Below the pieces are notes generated by a model. It had not been told where the DNA came from. It saw only the letters and a list, made by a program, of their open reading frames with translations, and ran no database searches. DNA of 64,000 nucleotides from Angiostrongylus vasorum (Eukaryota; Nematoda; Chromadorea; Rhabditida; Metastrongylidae): the NCBI GenBank assembly GCA_018806985.1, contig JADANN010000180.1, positions 38,868 to 102,867 on the forward strand. Direction: 5' to 3'. Of the stretch, positions 41,701 to 54,254 are shown piece after piece (position 1 is the first letter of the stretch; every line of letters starts with the position of its first letter). Position numbers and translations under genes: made by a program.

Positions 41701-42439
41701 AGCAGAGAACCCAGGTAAGCTGAGGCAGTCTTCTAACAGTTTACGAAATAGTTGAATAATCAACCAAAAGCCGAAAGAAATTTGCAGGGTACAAAGGATG
41801 AGAACAGAGAAGACAAGGTGAGAGAAAGATAAAAAAAGAAAAGCAGAAAAGAGAGGGAGGGAGAGAACGAGCAAGATAAGTTATCATCACAATAGTCGCC
41901 TGATCTAATAAACCGTCGTTTAGAATGTTAGTGCAATCTTCGTATATTCGGATGGACATTCGAAAAAAATTGAGGTATTTACTGTGCGAAAGATCAGCGA
42001 GTTGTAGACCACTTTTCACTTCTATGTTTAACATTCGTTTTTAGCATGATTGATTGACTGTCGATCGGTCTGCTCTCAGGAATTAGTACCGAAACGGACG
42101 GATCATAGGCGGAAGGAAGAAACCATCGTTGAATCTTGAAGTGCTGACCTCTAGCACGGCTATCTTGGGATTATATATACACACGCTTGACCAGTATTCA
42201 TCATTTAAGTGGTACTAGAACCTCTTCAAGCTCCTTGAGTTTGAGGCTGTAGTCGAGCCAACATACGCGGAACCGACCCCCACTATAAGTGACATTGAGT
42301 CAACGGTGTCAGAAGTGCTGCGACACAGGTGTTGCGGAGACGGGCCATCCAAACATTTAGTTAAGTAAGTATAAGCAAAAAACAGCGACGAATCGATTAC
42401 AACAAACAATCATACCTGTGTTGAGATAGATAGTTAGAG
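41701..42439. other. No gene; purine-rich stretch
   Basis: GA-rich low complexity at about 41800-41870. Two short minus-strand frames nearby arise from it. Confidence 0.45.
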
Positions 42440-42842
42440 ATAGATAGAACTAGCTGATAGACAGGCGAAACGAAGGACTCCCGTAGTGTGGTGGTGAACG
42501 CGCTAGCCCCCGGAAAGGGTAAAAGCGCGTTTGTTCCCCACCGCAGACAGCTGCGGTCCGTTTCACCTGTCTCTCAGCTAGTTCTATCGATCACTGCCAT
42601 AGCTAGAGATCACTGCCATAGCTAGAGAACTAGTTGAGAGAAAGGCGAAACGAAGAACCCGCATGGTGTGGTGGTGAACGCTTTACTCCCGGGAAGGGCT
42701 ACAATAGTGCGTTCGTTCCCCACCGCAGACACCTGCGGTCCGGAGTTTTGCAAATATCTCAGCATCATTGTGGTTGTTTCACAAATAATACCCTGCAGTG
42801 AAACCTTGTAAAAGGCAGTAAATAAAAAGTCAACATTGTGAC
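42440..42842. mobile_element. FB foldback element, compound
   Basis: A first tRNA-like arm (42450-42560) and an inverted TTTCACCTGTCTCTCAGCTA segment are followed by a GATCACTGCCATAGCTAGAG tandem pair (42595-42627). A second complete arm then runs to GGCAGTAAATAAAAAG. Hairpin CCGCAG/CTGCGG elements are present in both arms. Confidence 0.7.
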
Positions 42843-43918
42843 CAAGATACATTTAACTTTATCGGCATAGTAAAACGGAAAAGTATCTCACCTAAAAGTC
42901 ATGTATACGCGTCCAAATCTTCATCGACTCGGAAACTCTTATTGTCAATAAAACCATAACTGATTTTAGAATGAAAGTAAGAGGAAGGAAGAAACTCAAT
43001 ACGAAAAGACTAAAATGAAAGAAGTAAAACGGAAAAAACGAAAAGAAAAGAAAAACAAAAAACCGTTCCATTGGAAAGGAGAAAAATCGATGGAGCAACC
43101 ATACGCAATTGGGCGGCTTAAATTATGTAGATGCAGCTCATATCAGAATTTTTCGACCTAAATCATCGTCGACTGACGTCGGGGAAAAGAAGTTTTAACA
43201 AACATTTTAGTTTTACGAATGATTCAAGTGAGTTTAGCCGAAGTTCTGAAGTCCTATCTTTTGAAGTTTGCTATCTCTTATCAATCATATCGACAACAAC
43301 ACAGCACTGGCGCCCATAAGTAGCTTTCATCGGTCGCTTCTTTTCGACAGCCGCAGTTTTGAGCGGCAATTCAAACTATTCAAATTCTATCTGTTGAGGT
43401 AAGAAATATGAGATTACTGAGCAGTTAAGATGGACTCTCATGCATCTAAGGGGAATTGGTGTTGAATTTCACATGTGTTTGCTCAGTATCAAACCAGAAT
43501 CACTCAAAAAGCCTGGGGCTAAAGTACAAGCAGACGATTGCAGTAGATTTCGTTAGATCCGTCATTATCGCACAATTCACCTTCTCGGACCTTCAGATCC
43601 TGTAGCTTTTCTCTACACATTTCTCTTGCATGTAACACTCCGTACAGCTGCTCTCCACTAAATAGCGAGAAGGCTTACAAACAACAAAACGACTCTGAGG
43701 AAAATGAAACCGAAGAAACGTCAGCTATTGTGAAGAAATAAATTCTGTAATAAGAACCTCATGTTTGCTCATGAAAGAAAACAGTGAATTATTTTTCCTT
43801 ATGTTCATTCCAGTCACTTGATTGCAAGGTTTTAGCAGAATCGACGTTTTAAATGCGCTATGCATTCGATTTCATTAACCATTAAATAGGCAATTGACTG
43901 CAAATTAGCTTATAGAAG
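42843..43918. other. No recognised feature
   Basis: Purine-rich at about 42980-43080. No exon or repeat family was recognised in the remaining kilobase. Confidence 0.45.
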
Positions 43919-44165
43919 GTGGCATGTAGCACAATGGGAAAAGGTGCGTTGCAATACACATGTGGTCGTTGGATCGATCCCGCAATCGGGGCTCATCAAA
44001 CCTTCTATTCCTGCAGTGCTGGCAAATTGACGCCGGAGTTGTTGCAGTAGTTAGTGCATCAGTTAGACCCAGATATGCATTCGATCACCTCTAACTATGC
44101 TTGATAAAATTGAATGCATTGCACACACCTAAGAGATTGATTCATGCCGAAAGCATTAATCTTTA
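43919..44165 (+). repeat. SINE-A copy, old
   Basis: Head GTGGCATGTAGCACAATGGG, B-box-like TGGATCGATCCCGC, shrunken central domain, then TCGATCACCTCTAACTATGC and GCATTAATCTTTATGG. Confidence 0.65.
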
Positions 44166-44639
44166 TGGCTTATTTGGCTTACACATTCCCTTATGAAGTC
44201 TACTTTCTTATTAAAGTTAGTGCCCTTATTCTCTGAGACTACCCTGGTACCATTCTGAGGCTCCCGAAGAGAAAACGGGGTTGCTTAGCATGGACTGCAG
44301 GATCGACTGAACCACCACATGCGCAGCAGGGCACCTTTAACTACTGCGCGACAAGCACTGATCACGAAGTGCATACGGGAGAAGTAAGTGATTTCGGCCT
44401 AGAAAAAGATAGTAAAGAAATTCGTTTTGCCTAAATTCGTCGCAGGGAAACCATAAGGACACTTTCGATCTTAATGCTTAACCCTCTAGTCGTCAGTTAT
44501 ATGGGAATAAGTTTCGTAACCCCGTGACTAAACTGCTCCAAGAGATTTTTCACAGGCAGGAGATCCATGGAAAATTCTTCCGATTCCTAAAACAATCATC
44601 AAAATGATATTGTTAAAATAAATGTGCACTTAAAGTCTT
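44166..44639. other. No recognised feature
   Basis: The stretch 44230-44350 weakly recalls a reversed SINE head (GGATCGACTGAACC, GCACCTTTAACTACTGCGC), but it is too decayed to call. Confidence 0.35.
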
Positions 44640-44955
44640 TAACAGTAGAGAGTTGTGTAGTGGTTAAAGGTGCCGTCGAACTGGAAGCGAAGGGGATACC
44701 CTATCCCAAAGCTTTCCTCCATCCCACATATGAACGCCTTAGTCCGGCTATCTTCAAGATTGCAAGAGGAATCGACTCGGTCAGCATTCTACGACATGCA
44801 TAAAGAAGGAGAAATCTTCAAGCAGCAGCCGAAACAACACGCGAAGTGTTCACAAACCTCTATAGAGGATTAATTCGAGAAAACGAATTGGATAGAAGAA
44901 GTGTAGGGATTCGCATAGTAGGTGCGACGACGGGTCATGCAAGCATAAAATAACA
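44640..44955 (+). mobile_element. SINE-B copy
   Basis: Head GAGTTGTGTAGTGGTTAAAG with A-box-like sequence, a short body, and the full tail: ATTCTACGACATGC, CAGCAGCCGAAACAACACGC, GTGTAGGGATTCGC, ACGACGGGTCATGC. Its central domain is largely missing. Confidence 0.65.
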
Positions 44956-44989
44956 ACAGTGGTCGAGTTGTCAATATTTCGATACTTCT

Positions 44990-45130
44990 TCATTTTAAAT
45001 ATTTTTTATTTATATTTTATTTTTTACTTTATTTTATTATTTTTTATTTTTTTTATTTTAAATTTTTTTAAAAATATCTTTTCAAATATTTTGTTTAATA
45101 TTTTTTTATTTTAATATTTTTTAAAAATTA
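44990..45130. repeat. T-rich low-complexity tract
   Basis: Almost only A and T, with TTTTATTT words. Confidence 0.9.
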
Positions 45131-45519
45131 AATTATTGCGTTGGTTGGCCCGAATAAATTTGTGGAATGAATACGTGCTTTTAACGTGACTTAAATAACT
45201 TTAACATGAGGCTCAACAGGAAAGTACGCTCTCCTTCAAGCAGCTACTGTTGAACTGAACGGTGCAGTTCGCGACTGGAACACTATTGGAAGCCATTAAC
45301 GAGGGTGAAGATTAAGTCAATTCGGATTCCATAGGAAAGAGACAGATCGGCGTGTGAAAATAATCGTATCATCAAAAACAAGTTCTGTCTATCCACTTGT
45401 ATCGGTTCTTCAGCACTCGTACACTCCACCGAAATAAAAGTGTGCAACTATTGGTGTAAATCCGATAGGGGCTGCTAATTTGTTAATGAGTTTATTTATT
45501 TAAATAGGAAACAGATAGC
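45131..45519. other. No recognised feature
   Basis: No exon or repeat family recognised. Confidence 0.45.
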
Positions 45520-45895
45520 GTTGTGTTAGCGACCATGCTCATTACGCAACGATCCGGTCTACCTATGGGAACTATTTTGTCCAAGCTACGAACATAGCAA
45601 GCCTCTCATCCCTTCCGTGTCAACAATTTGGTACCAGACTAGTTCGAGACAAGTTCACTCCATATAGTGCAAATTCAAACGCTTTAGCCAGGCTATTCCA
45701 AGACTACAAAAAGTATGGAATCGATAGCACTCAACGGCACTCGCAACGAAGACGAGAGCTTCAAACAGTAGGATAACCCATACTCAAAATATTGCTTGGC
45801 CTTCTTGGATAGTGGATACGATGAGACGAATCGGATGCATGAAGTGTTGGATCCGTCCGGTATGTAAGGTGATGTCGAAGCATGCCATAGTAGGT
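45520..45895 (+). repeat. SINE-B copy, diverged
   Basis: The central domain (CCTCTCATCCCTTCCGTGTC, TTTGGTACCAGACTAG), CTTTAGCCAGGCTATTCC and the tail (CTTCTTGGATAGTGGATACG, GAAGTGTTGGATCC) are in SINE-B order. The head is decayed. Confidence 0.6.
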
Positions 45896-45949
45896 GCTAA
45901 ATCTATTTTATACGTTTTATTTATTTGCGCAGTTTTACACTTTGTTTTC

Positions 45950-46230
45950 TACAGCTAGTGTCAACGGTAAGGCGCATTTAGAGCGGTGATTATAGGTGTC
46001 TATCAGTGCGCGTGTGGTTTTTGGTTCGATCTCGCATCCAGGACTAAGCAAACTCTTCATCACTCCTGCCTTGTCGAATTGATGTCAGATGTGCTACGGA
46101 GGACAGAAAGAACCACTGACTTGGCACATTCATAGGTCCCTCTATTGGCCACATATTCTTTCAATCACGTCTAAAATGCCTAGTGTAGGCACAATACACT
46201 ACGCGTTCCTAAGGAACTGATCGGTATTGA
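45950..46230 (+). repeat. SINE-A copy, old
   Basis: The head with GGTTCGATCTCGC (B box) is followed by CTCTTCATCACTCCTGCC and AATTGATGTCAGATGTG. The tail side has TTTCAATCACGTCTAAAATG. Confidence 0.55.
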
Positions 46231-46339
46231 AAATCTGAGTGATTTCCATTGAAAATTGTTTACATGGTAATTTAATCGTCATTATTACCGACCAATCATG
46301 GAGTATTTTCAGTGAATACAAGTAAAATTTCTGATTGGT

Positions 46340-46455
46340 TGTATAAGAGAATCGAAAGAACACGCGAAATCGTCGGAGGCTTTTGTGGATGACGGATTTG
46401 AAAAATAGATCGACTGCAAGGGGTGCTGGGTTTCGCGCAATAGCAGTGAAGAAGG
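46340..46455 (+). repeat. SINE-B 3' tail fragment
   Basis: AAAGAACACGCGAAATCG, CTTTTGTGGATGACGG and GGGTGCTGGGTTTCGCGC match the SINE-B tail only. Confidence 0.5.
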
Positions 46456-48254
46456 GGTTATACAAACACAAAATAGAAAAATAACCGTGGGTGGCGTGTC
46501 AGTATCACCGTAGGAGCCTAGCTCACCACGTCTAGCTTGTCATGAGTACACGTGGAGAGTATTTGCAAGAAGCGACGTCGCACTGGATTCTATGCTCTTT
46601 CTTACAGCAGGAACTTTAGTTATGCCAATATTTATGAATTGGTTAAAGCAAAGAAATTGTTTAAAAACAAATTAAATGTTTTTTTAACTTAATAGTAAAC
46701 AAAAAAAAGGACTTTCTACAAAGGAAAAGGTCTGTAGAAATTTGGCGCTAAAAAAAATTTGCTTTAATTCACGTTAGTCCAAGCTTATATTAAGATTATA
46801 TATTAAACCTTTTTAAAGGTCAGGGTCAAAGGTTAAGGTCAGGCTTAGTTTGCATGCACATATATGAATAAGCTAAAAGAGAGAGAGAGAGAGATTATCA
46901 ACAATAAAAGAAAACGTTAAAAAATTTCATTTTTCAAGTTGAAATTATTGGAAAACAAGTTTTCTTCGATAGCTTTTTTTCATAAGTGAGCTCTTGAACT
47001 AGTTTTCATTCAGAAGTAGTTCCCATTAATGATGAGAATAAGGGATAGAGCAATGGCAAACGAGAGAGTGGTAGAGGAGGGAGCGAATGAGAGAGTGGAA
47101 GACTGTTTCTTTCAAAAGTAATGCCTATTAATGATGAGAATGGCAGGGAAGCATAGAATGGTGGAGAGGGATGCAGAAGAAGAGAGAGGTAAAGAAGGAG
47201 GAAGACAAAAGTAGAGCAAGTGAGAGGGGTTCGAAATGAGAGAGACCGTAATTTTCGATGCTTTCTGTGCATAATGGCGTCCTGTGTTCTGTTCAGAGTA
47301 TGTGGATTCGTTTGACATTCGGTATATTGATGTCATAAAATGTTGCAGGAATTTTAATACGATTTGACGCTGACAGTCAGCCGATTTTTCTGCACGCGAC
47401 ACATCTGCGCGCGTGGATTGTGTCAACGATGATGAAAATTTTCCAGCACACTGAAAATTTGTGTTGTGTTTACAAACTGAAGAAGCAGGACAAAAGACTT
47501 GTAAATGATCTCTAATTATGTAGCGACTATCAGTTGATAGCCTTACCGTAATCATTTCCGACTGACTCTTAGCTCTAGATGTCCCCATAGTCATTAAAAT
47601 CGTTTTCGAATAGGATTTTCTTGAAGAATACAACGAAAGGGGAGTACGTGGAAGTAGTAGGACCAGAAAAAAGTACGAACAAGTCCGATACAAAGTCAAA
47701 CAGGGCGCCAAAACGGCGTCGAGGTGGGTTTCAGTGTCCACACGCGAAAAGCTGAAATGGGATACTTCGGCACTGGAATCGATTCGGACTCTCGGACATC
47801 ACGGGCTGGCCGGCCCGGTAACGGTGTGTGTGTGTGTGTGTGTGTGTGTGCGTCTCCGTGGGTGGGTATGATGGAGACACACACAACGCACACATGAGAG
47901 ACGAATATTTCGCAGAACAACAAAGTTTCTGGAAGTGGGCGGTGTTTATTTGGGAGCACCATGGTGGGTGGGCGACTGGTTGAGTGATTGGCCAACGACA
48001 ATATGTTGGTGTTATTAGTTGAAACATCATTAGACATTCTGTCGTGTCACTACTGAACAAGAAGAATGAAAAAAGTAACCATTAGTAGAACGGCCGTAAA
48101 ATATTGATTGGCGCCGCTATTCTGTATATAATACAACAATGAGGCAGGAAATACTTCGCTAGTTTATGGTTTTATGATATTTTCGCGGCACTATTTACTT
48201 AAGCTTATTACTTTTCATTTATTATCTTAATTGTTTGTTCAATTTTACACGATC
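46456..48254. other. No gene supported; simple repeats
   Basis: Includes (GA)n at 46878-46894, purine-rich tracts at 47040-47240, and (GT)n at 47824-47850. A 209-codon minus-strand frame (47112-47741) is partly the complement of the purine-rich tract and has no domain, so it is not called a gene. Confidence 0.5.
47824..47850. repeat. (GT)n microsatellite
   Basis: Thirteen or so uninterrupted GT units. It creates His/Thr-repeat frames on the minus strand. Confidence 0.95.
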
Positions 48255-48640
48255 ACACACTACATATTGTCCAGTACCGAGTGCTTATTGTATCCATTTA
48301 GTTTCCTCGCATCCATCGTCCATAAAGGTGCTCAGATTTTTGCATGCAGATTCAGCTGCTGCTTGAGGAATGGTGCTCATCCGAAAGGCGTTGAAGGCTG
48401 GTTGAATCGGTTCTTACTGGAATCTCGGGATAGTCGTGTTAGGGGGTTCATGGATCTTCATAGTAAGCAGTAGTTAGCTTTCGCGGATTGGAGAGCTAAA
48501 GCTGCTCCCAGACAAGTCTGGTACCAACTTTTCGACTTCACAGTGATGGAAAGTTTGGTTGGCCCGTGACAGAATCGAGCCATGGCTGTATTGGAAACCA
48601 TCCTCATCATTGCGCTCTCAGCGCTTCTATGATGCTAGTT
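48255..48640 (-). mobile_element. SINE-B copy
   Basis: In minus orientation: head with a B-box-like GGCTCGATTCTG, then the well-kept central domain (CCCAGACAAGTCTGGTACCA on the plus strand at about 48506). The SINE-B tail (CCTCGCATCCATCGTCCATA complement) is at the left. Confidence 0.7.
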
Positions 48641-48704
48641 TTTTGGTATATAATGCATAATTTTCAACATCCCTTTATTTTTCGCCTAAAAAATACTACA
48701 TTGG

Positions 48705-48905
48705 TTGATCAATCCCGCTGATGGGTGTTTGCTGATGGCAGAAATCGATAAAACTAGCCGAGAGACATGCGGAAACGAAGGACCCAGCATGGTGTGGTGG
48801 TGAACGCGTTACTGCCCGCAAAGCACAATAGCGGTTCGTTCCCCACCTCAGACACCTACGGTCCGGAGTTTTGCAAATATCTCAGCATCATTGAAACTAC
48901 ATTGG
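48705..48905 (+). repeat. FB arm, single
   Basis: TGATCAATCCCGCTGATGGG, AACTAGCCGAGAGACATGCG, GGTGTGGTGGTGAACGCGTT, GTTCGTTCCCC and ATCTCAGCATCATTG. The FB end sequence itself is lost. Confidence 0.7.
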
Positions 48906-49205
48906 TTGTTGTTTTTAGTAAATACAAAAAATGAAGATAAACAAAGTGTACGGTAGCAGGTACCACTTCATATAAAAATGTTTGCCTTTTATTTGACAAC
49001 TTCAGTAGTTCTTTTACTGATGCAGGAGAAATGCTTCTTGTTGTTCCTTTCTTTCAGAAATCATTGATAGCCCTGTTTAATGACTGATCGTCGGTGTTTG
49101 AACGACATAAAAAAGTGATCGATACAGTAGAACGTTCAAAAAATTCAGGTCAACATTAGAAACTCTGCGAACATTTTTGCAACACGAGAATAGTAAATAC
49201 GTTTG
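48906..49205. other. No recognised feature
   Basis: Nothing supportable. Confidence 0.45.
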
Positions 49206-49350
49206 TAGTACAACCATAATAATGTTGAAATATTTGCAAATCTCCGAACAGTAGATGTCTGCGATGGGGATCGAAACCGTCATTATCACGGTCAACGCGT
49301 TCACCACCATATCACACGGGATATTCGTTTCGCCGCTCTCTAAGCTAGTT
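49206..49350 (-). repeat. FB arm, single
   Basis: ACAACCATAATAATGTTGAA, CAGTAGATGTCTGCGATGGG, AACGCGTTCACCACCATATC and CTCTCTAAGCTAG follow the reversed arm order. Confidence 0.6.
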
Positions 49351-49529
49351 TTTTTTTTAATGTATCTAATCATTTCTGATGCTTTTTGTGACCCCACATC
49401 AGATATCGTGTGGATCTCACAACTTCTTTTAGTCGCTTCATTCTTCTCGTACGCGTTGTTCACTAACGTCTTTAGCTTGTATGTGGGTTTGTCTACCATT
49501 TCACCACATAATGATCTTCATCCACGTTG

Positions 49530-49775
49530 TTGAAGGCTGGTTAAGTAAATTTTCTCTTATCTACTGTAAAAGCTTCATTAAAGCGCTTCCAAGCTTTTTC
49601 ACAGGCAGTTGCATGTGGATTGCATGTGGAATAGTACGTTATTTCTAAGCTAGGTCTAGTATCGGTCTGCGGACCCCAGAGGGGTAGGGGGCCTAGTTGA
49701 CCAGGGATGGCGCTGAAATAACGAGCCTGCGCGTACTATTGAACGGCACCTCTAAGCATTGCGCTTCCTGCCCCG
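49530..49775 (-). repeat. SINE-B-like copy, badly decayed
   Basis: TTGAAGGCTGGTTAAG recalls the same block in the 48255-48640 copy, and GGTCTGCGGACCCCAGAGGG resembles the central domain. The call rests on order only. Confidence 0.35.
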
Positions 49776-49778
49776 CGA

Positions 49779-49800
49779 ATATATGTATATATATATATGT
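49779..49800. repeat. (AT)n-rich simple repeat
   Basis: ATATATGTATATATATATAT just 5' of the LINE that begins near 49866. Confidence 0.85.
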
Positions 49801-49865
49801 AATAATATGCATATGTGTAATGAGGAAATTTATGGTTTCTAGACTCTATAGGAATTTTCTCCACA

Positions 49866-50350
49866 GATCTCCCTCCTATGAGGGATTTCGAACCGGTTAG
49901 TCGCAAGGCTACGTGGCGCGTCCACAGGTGGGCAAATAGGGGGTTAATCGCGGACCAAAAGCAACCTTTGCTTCCCTGAGATGCAGGTGGATCCAAGGGG
50001 ATGGACTCCCTGTTTCTGCTGCGCCGATTTGGCACATACTTTCTGTATTTGCTAGGCGTATTCATGCATGCGTGTGGGTGCATTCTCGCTTATGCGGATT
50101 GTATTCTACAAGTCAATGCGACCCAAAAAGCCGGGCGATCAAGTGACAGGGAAGTATATGGGAGGCGGTTAGGAGTCGCCTTCAACAAATAAGCTCCCTT
50201 GTTCACCCTGGGAAGAGCCTGACAACCTGCCCGTGAGTATACCCAGCCCCCACGTTCAGAGCCCAGCAAGCTATACGTGGGTATCAAAACACTAAACACA
50301 GTAAAAAAAAGATCCTCATTCCTCTGACCCCGAAAAGAGTCCCCCAATTT
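49866..50350 (+). promoter_or_regulatory. RTE 5' UTR, conserved with 21540-22030
   Basis: The two copies share near-identical blocks such as TGCTGCGCCGATTTGGCACA and AAGTATATGGGAGGCGGTTA over about 490 bases. LINE 5' UTRs usually hold the internal promoter. No ORF spans it. Confidence 0.6.
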
Positions 50351-52432
50351 CGCAGCGTTGGGTAGGGACGAGTACGGAGAGGCTGCTAAAATCTCAGAGC
50401 CAATGGAACCTGCCTGGGTCACGAAGAATTATGGTGATGAGATCTGTACCTACAATGCATGTACACTTGCATCCGAGTCCTTGATAGAAGACTTGCTCAT
50501 GCAAGCAAGAAGGATAAGGTGCGACGTCGTCGACCTGGCCGAGACGACACGGCGCTACCCATTTAACGCCGTCTATGACACGGGGAGAAGAACTGTTCTT
50601 CGGAACATGCGACAGTAGAGGAGTCGGCGGTGTTGGCGTTCTCGTCAACACGAGTTTGTCCATGAAGATCGATTCATTCGAACAGCTTAGAACCCGAATC
50701 GGACGTTTACGATCAAAAAGATGTGGATCAATACCGGCTTTGACAATCTTCGTCGTTTACGCGCCGACATCAAACTATGACGAAGAAGAAGTGGATGCGT
50801 TCTATATGGACTTGGAGAAGTTCTACAGAGAAGACCATACATTCTTCAAGGTCATCATTGGAGATTTCAATGCCAAGATTGGACCAAGGAGAACGTCTGA
50901 AGAACGCCACATTGGGACCCACGGATTAAAATGGAACGGACAGGGTGAGCGGCTATCTGAGTTTATCATGGCGACCAAGACCATCCCATGGTAACTCGCA
51001 ATTCCAGAAGCCCCACACTCAACGCTGGACGTGGAGTCTCCCAATGGAGAGTACCATAACGAAATAGACCACATCATAGTAAATAGAAGGTTTTGCCTAG
51101 CCGATGTCGCTGTTGTCCCAAAAATTACACAAGGGATAAGACTACTGTCTCCTTCGTGCAAAATTCTATTTCTCGAGGAAAGGAGAAAAAGCCACTAAAT
51201 TCGAAAAACCGAAATCCCAGAACCACCGTACACTGGGACTTATTCAATTCATTAGTCGGCTGTTGGGAAGATGCCGTTGTCTATAACATCGACGAGGAGT
51301 ACGATCGGCTCATGCAACATCTTCACGTTAGCGCTATAAAAGCTGTAGAGTTCGAAATTCACGAAGAGACGTCTGTCTCCAGAAACACTCGAGCTGAGAC
51401 GCCAGCGTGGAATCGGACGAGCTGCAGGCAACAGCTAACTAACGTCGGAACTTGCAAAAACAGTGCAGACATGCGATAAAAAGAAGATCTTAAAGAGAAG
51501 AGCAGCAGTAATGGTCGCAGCTGCAGAGGCTGGGAAAAAGTATTCGCAAAGCCCATCGAAGCTTCGCCAATTACAAGACCAAAGATGATTGCACTCCGAC
51601 GCACCAGACGGAACAGTTACAGCGTCCAGAAAGGCAATGGAGAAAATCATTCACGAATACTACTCAGATTTCTTCTATAGCTACGGTCCACCTTCCATCA
51701 TATGAAATAAAGGAGGATGAATATGTTGTACCACCGGTTCTCCCTTTCGAAATCCGACAAGCTATTTCGTCGATGAAAAAATCGAACAAAGCACCAGGTC
51801 CGGGCAGGATAAGATCAGAACACCTGAAAAACCTTCCGCCAGTCCTCGTAAATACACTGGTTCAGCTCTTCACATGTTACCTGTCTGAATGCAAAGTCCC
51901 TACTCAGTGGAAGACCAGCAAGACCGTGTTATTGTTCATAGAAGGGTGATCTACACGATATCGGCAACTATCGCCCAATCTGCCTGCTGTCTGTCGTCTA
52001 CAAACTTTTCACTCGAGTCATCCTAAACACGATTGACAGAACACTGGACGAAGGACAGCCATGTGAGCAAGCAGGGTTTCGAAAAGGATTTAGTACGATG
52101 GACCACATCCACACGATAACAAAGCTCATTGAAGTATCGCAACACTACAAAAGACCGCTCTGTCTCACTTTCATCGATTTACAGAAAGGCCTTTGATTCA
52201 AGTTGAGATAAAAGCAGTCATGGAAGCCCTTGGTAGTCAAGGAGTCCCTACTCAGTACATAAAGATTCTTCGTGAGCTGTACAAAAATCTCACAACCAAG
52301 ATTTCACCATTGTACAACGATATTAACATCGACGTCAAAAGAGGGGTTAGGTGAGGCGATACCATCTCGCCAAAATTATTTACCGCCGCCCTCCAGATCG
52401 TCATGCGAACACTGGAATAGAATAATATGGGA

Positions 52433-52859
52433 AGTGAAAATCGATGATCGGCAGTTACATCATCTTCGCTTTGCTGATGACATCGTCCTTGTAACACCGA
52501 ACATTAGCCAGGCGGAACGTATGCTTGCCGACTTTGATAAAGCCTGTGGAGAGATTGGCCTTCAACTAAATCTCACAAAAACGATGTTATTGAAGAACGG
52601 ATTAGTTTCATATGCCCCATTCACGCTCAACGGAACGAATATCTCCGAATGCTCCAGTTGTGTTTATCTAGGTCGAGAAATCAACATGTTGAACGACTTA
52701 GCTCCACAGCTGAGCAGAAGGAAACGAGCGGCTTGGGGAGCTTTCAAGAGCATCGAGAATGTAGTGAGGAAAACAAAGAACACCAGATCCGTGCCCACCT
52801 TTCGACCCAGCGGTACTTCCTGCCCTAGCGTATGCGTCAGATACCTGGTCGCTACGTAA
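52433..52859 (+). pseudogene. RTE reverse-transcriptase palm fragment
   Basis: The best open part of the RT. FADDIVLVTPNISQAERML contains the catalytic Asp pair, followed by NLTKTMLLKNGLVSYAPF and YLGREINML. It ends at a premature stop after a frameshift. Confidence 0.85.
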
Positions 52860-53285
52860 GCAGGTTGAAAGATCACTCAGCGTTATCGAACGCGCAGTCG
52901 AAAGGACGATGCTAAGAGTATCCCGTTTCACGCAAATAAGGGAAAGGATCCGAAACTCCGACCTACGTCAACGATTAAAAATCAAAGATGTCGCTCTATG
53001 CGCGAAGCAGTCGAAGATAAGGTGGGCTGGACACGTAATGCGTATTAATGACAACCGATGGACAAGAGCCGTGACTACATTCCTCGCGATGTCAAACGCA
53101 TTGCAGGAAGACCACCGACCCGATGGTCAGAGTTCTTTACGGAGAGCCTAGAATAGAAATATGATGCTCAACGAGTCCCTAGAGCGAGCAGAACCCACTG
53201 GGGTAATCTTGGACGCGACAGGGGATTGTTTGAAGATTTACTGGCGCCCGCTCGAGTCACTCGACGATCAATGGGACTATAGCTG

Positions 53286-54079
53286 ATAGAGGTGGTAGGA
53301 ATTTTGTGGTAATGAACTGCAGTATTCATGCACAGTAAGAAGTTCGTTCAGCAATTGTACTTGGGTTTTGTAACCTTATTTTTCTTGAATGTACCTTAAT
53401 TACGATTTTGTTTTTTGAGTGTTGCGCTTCTATATATCACAAGTATCTTGTTCGCTCTAGCTCGCTGTATAGTTGAATTATAATAGCTATGAAGGCGTTA
53501 GTCTTAAGACTTTGCCTGTTTGACTAGCGTCTATACAACGCCATAAAGACTCGCTAGATTTTATGCCTTTGTTTATGTAATGTTCTCTACAGTAATCTAG
53601 GTCCACTACTGAGATTGTATAGCGGAGAACAATCAATCACAAACAGTCGAAATCCTAAATGAAGACCGCAGAAGCTCTCTGAGTACTCTAGGTAGGCTGA
53701 GTGGTAGCTTTTTTGAAGTGGTAAGGGCTACTATAGATGGCGCACCGAACGTGTAACTCATCCGTTTTCTTTCTGTTTTCTCTTCTTTTCTAAGGTTTCT
53801 GATTATGTTTAAGCGCGTTTGAGTGTTGTTTTCCTGTTTAGTCATAAATGCTTACTGTGACTTGGTACACGGTCCGGAATTGCTGAAGAATTGAAATTTT
53901 GGTGCTGTCATGTCAGCCAATGAAGACTGTGAGACTCTGTCTGCCCGCGATTTCTCATAACCAGTGACGATGACCAAGTTGTTGATGGTGCATAGAACAA
54001 CTTGGAAGTAGTGTCAGTATCTACAGTCGTTGAGCCTCGGCATAGATCGTCGCTGTCTTCTTATGCTGATAAGCTTACA
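53286..54079. other. LINE 3' flank, no recognised feature
   Basis: The LINE's 3' UTR must occupy its left end, but the 3' boundary cannot be fixed without a second intact copy. No exon was recognised to 54079. Confidence 0.4.
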
Positions 54080-54250
54080 AAAGGTCCTAACTTTTATTTA
54101 CCGTCTATTCTTTTTTTTCCACGTCATAGTACGGTGTGAAATACAACCATGATTAGTGGACAGTGCAGTGGACAGCACGTGAGTTCGCAGTGAGTGTAAT
54201 TGCAGGTTCGAAGTCCACATGAGGGTCCAAGTTTTGCTCATATGTCAGGT
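54080..54250. repeat. FB-family fragment, old
   Basis: AACTTTTATTTACCGTCTAT and GTGAAATACAACCATGAT are followed by a tRNA-like part with GTGCAGTGGACAGCACG and TGCAGGTTCGAAGTCC (a clear B box). It ends at AGTTTTGCTCATATGTCAGG. Confidence 0.6.
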
Positions 54251-54254
54251 TGTT

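Larger units (their letters stand above)
49866..53285 (+). mobile_element. RTE-type LINE, nearly complete in length but frameshifted
   Basis: 5' UTR 49866-50350, then coding. ICTYNACTLASESLIEDLL is near 50440. The endonuclease body continues in another frame at 50575-50994 ([20 protein letters not shown] at about 50856-50882), followed by the [11 protein letters not shown] segment (about 51055-51100), a linker and RT fingers (about 51700-52200). The palm has LRFADD with the catalytic FADD at 52470-52481. The C-terminus includes KIRWAGHVMRINDNRWTRAV at 53011-53070 and a stop near 53281. At least five frameshifts make it non-autonomous now. RTE elements move by target-primed reverse transcription, and this family is the plausible engine for the SINEs here. 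Confidence 0.9.

Noticed and set aside
47112..47741. Longest open frame in the window (209 codons, minus strand)
   Set aside because: It partly reads the complement of purine-rich low-complexity DNA, has no recognisable domain and no splice or start context. Length alone is not enough in AT/GA-biased DNA.
47731..48060. His/Thr-repeat frames
   Set aside because: Caused by the (GT)n microsatellite at 47824-47850.
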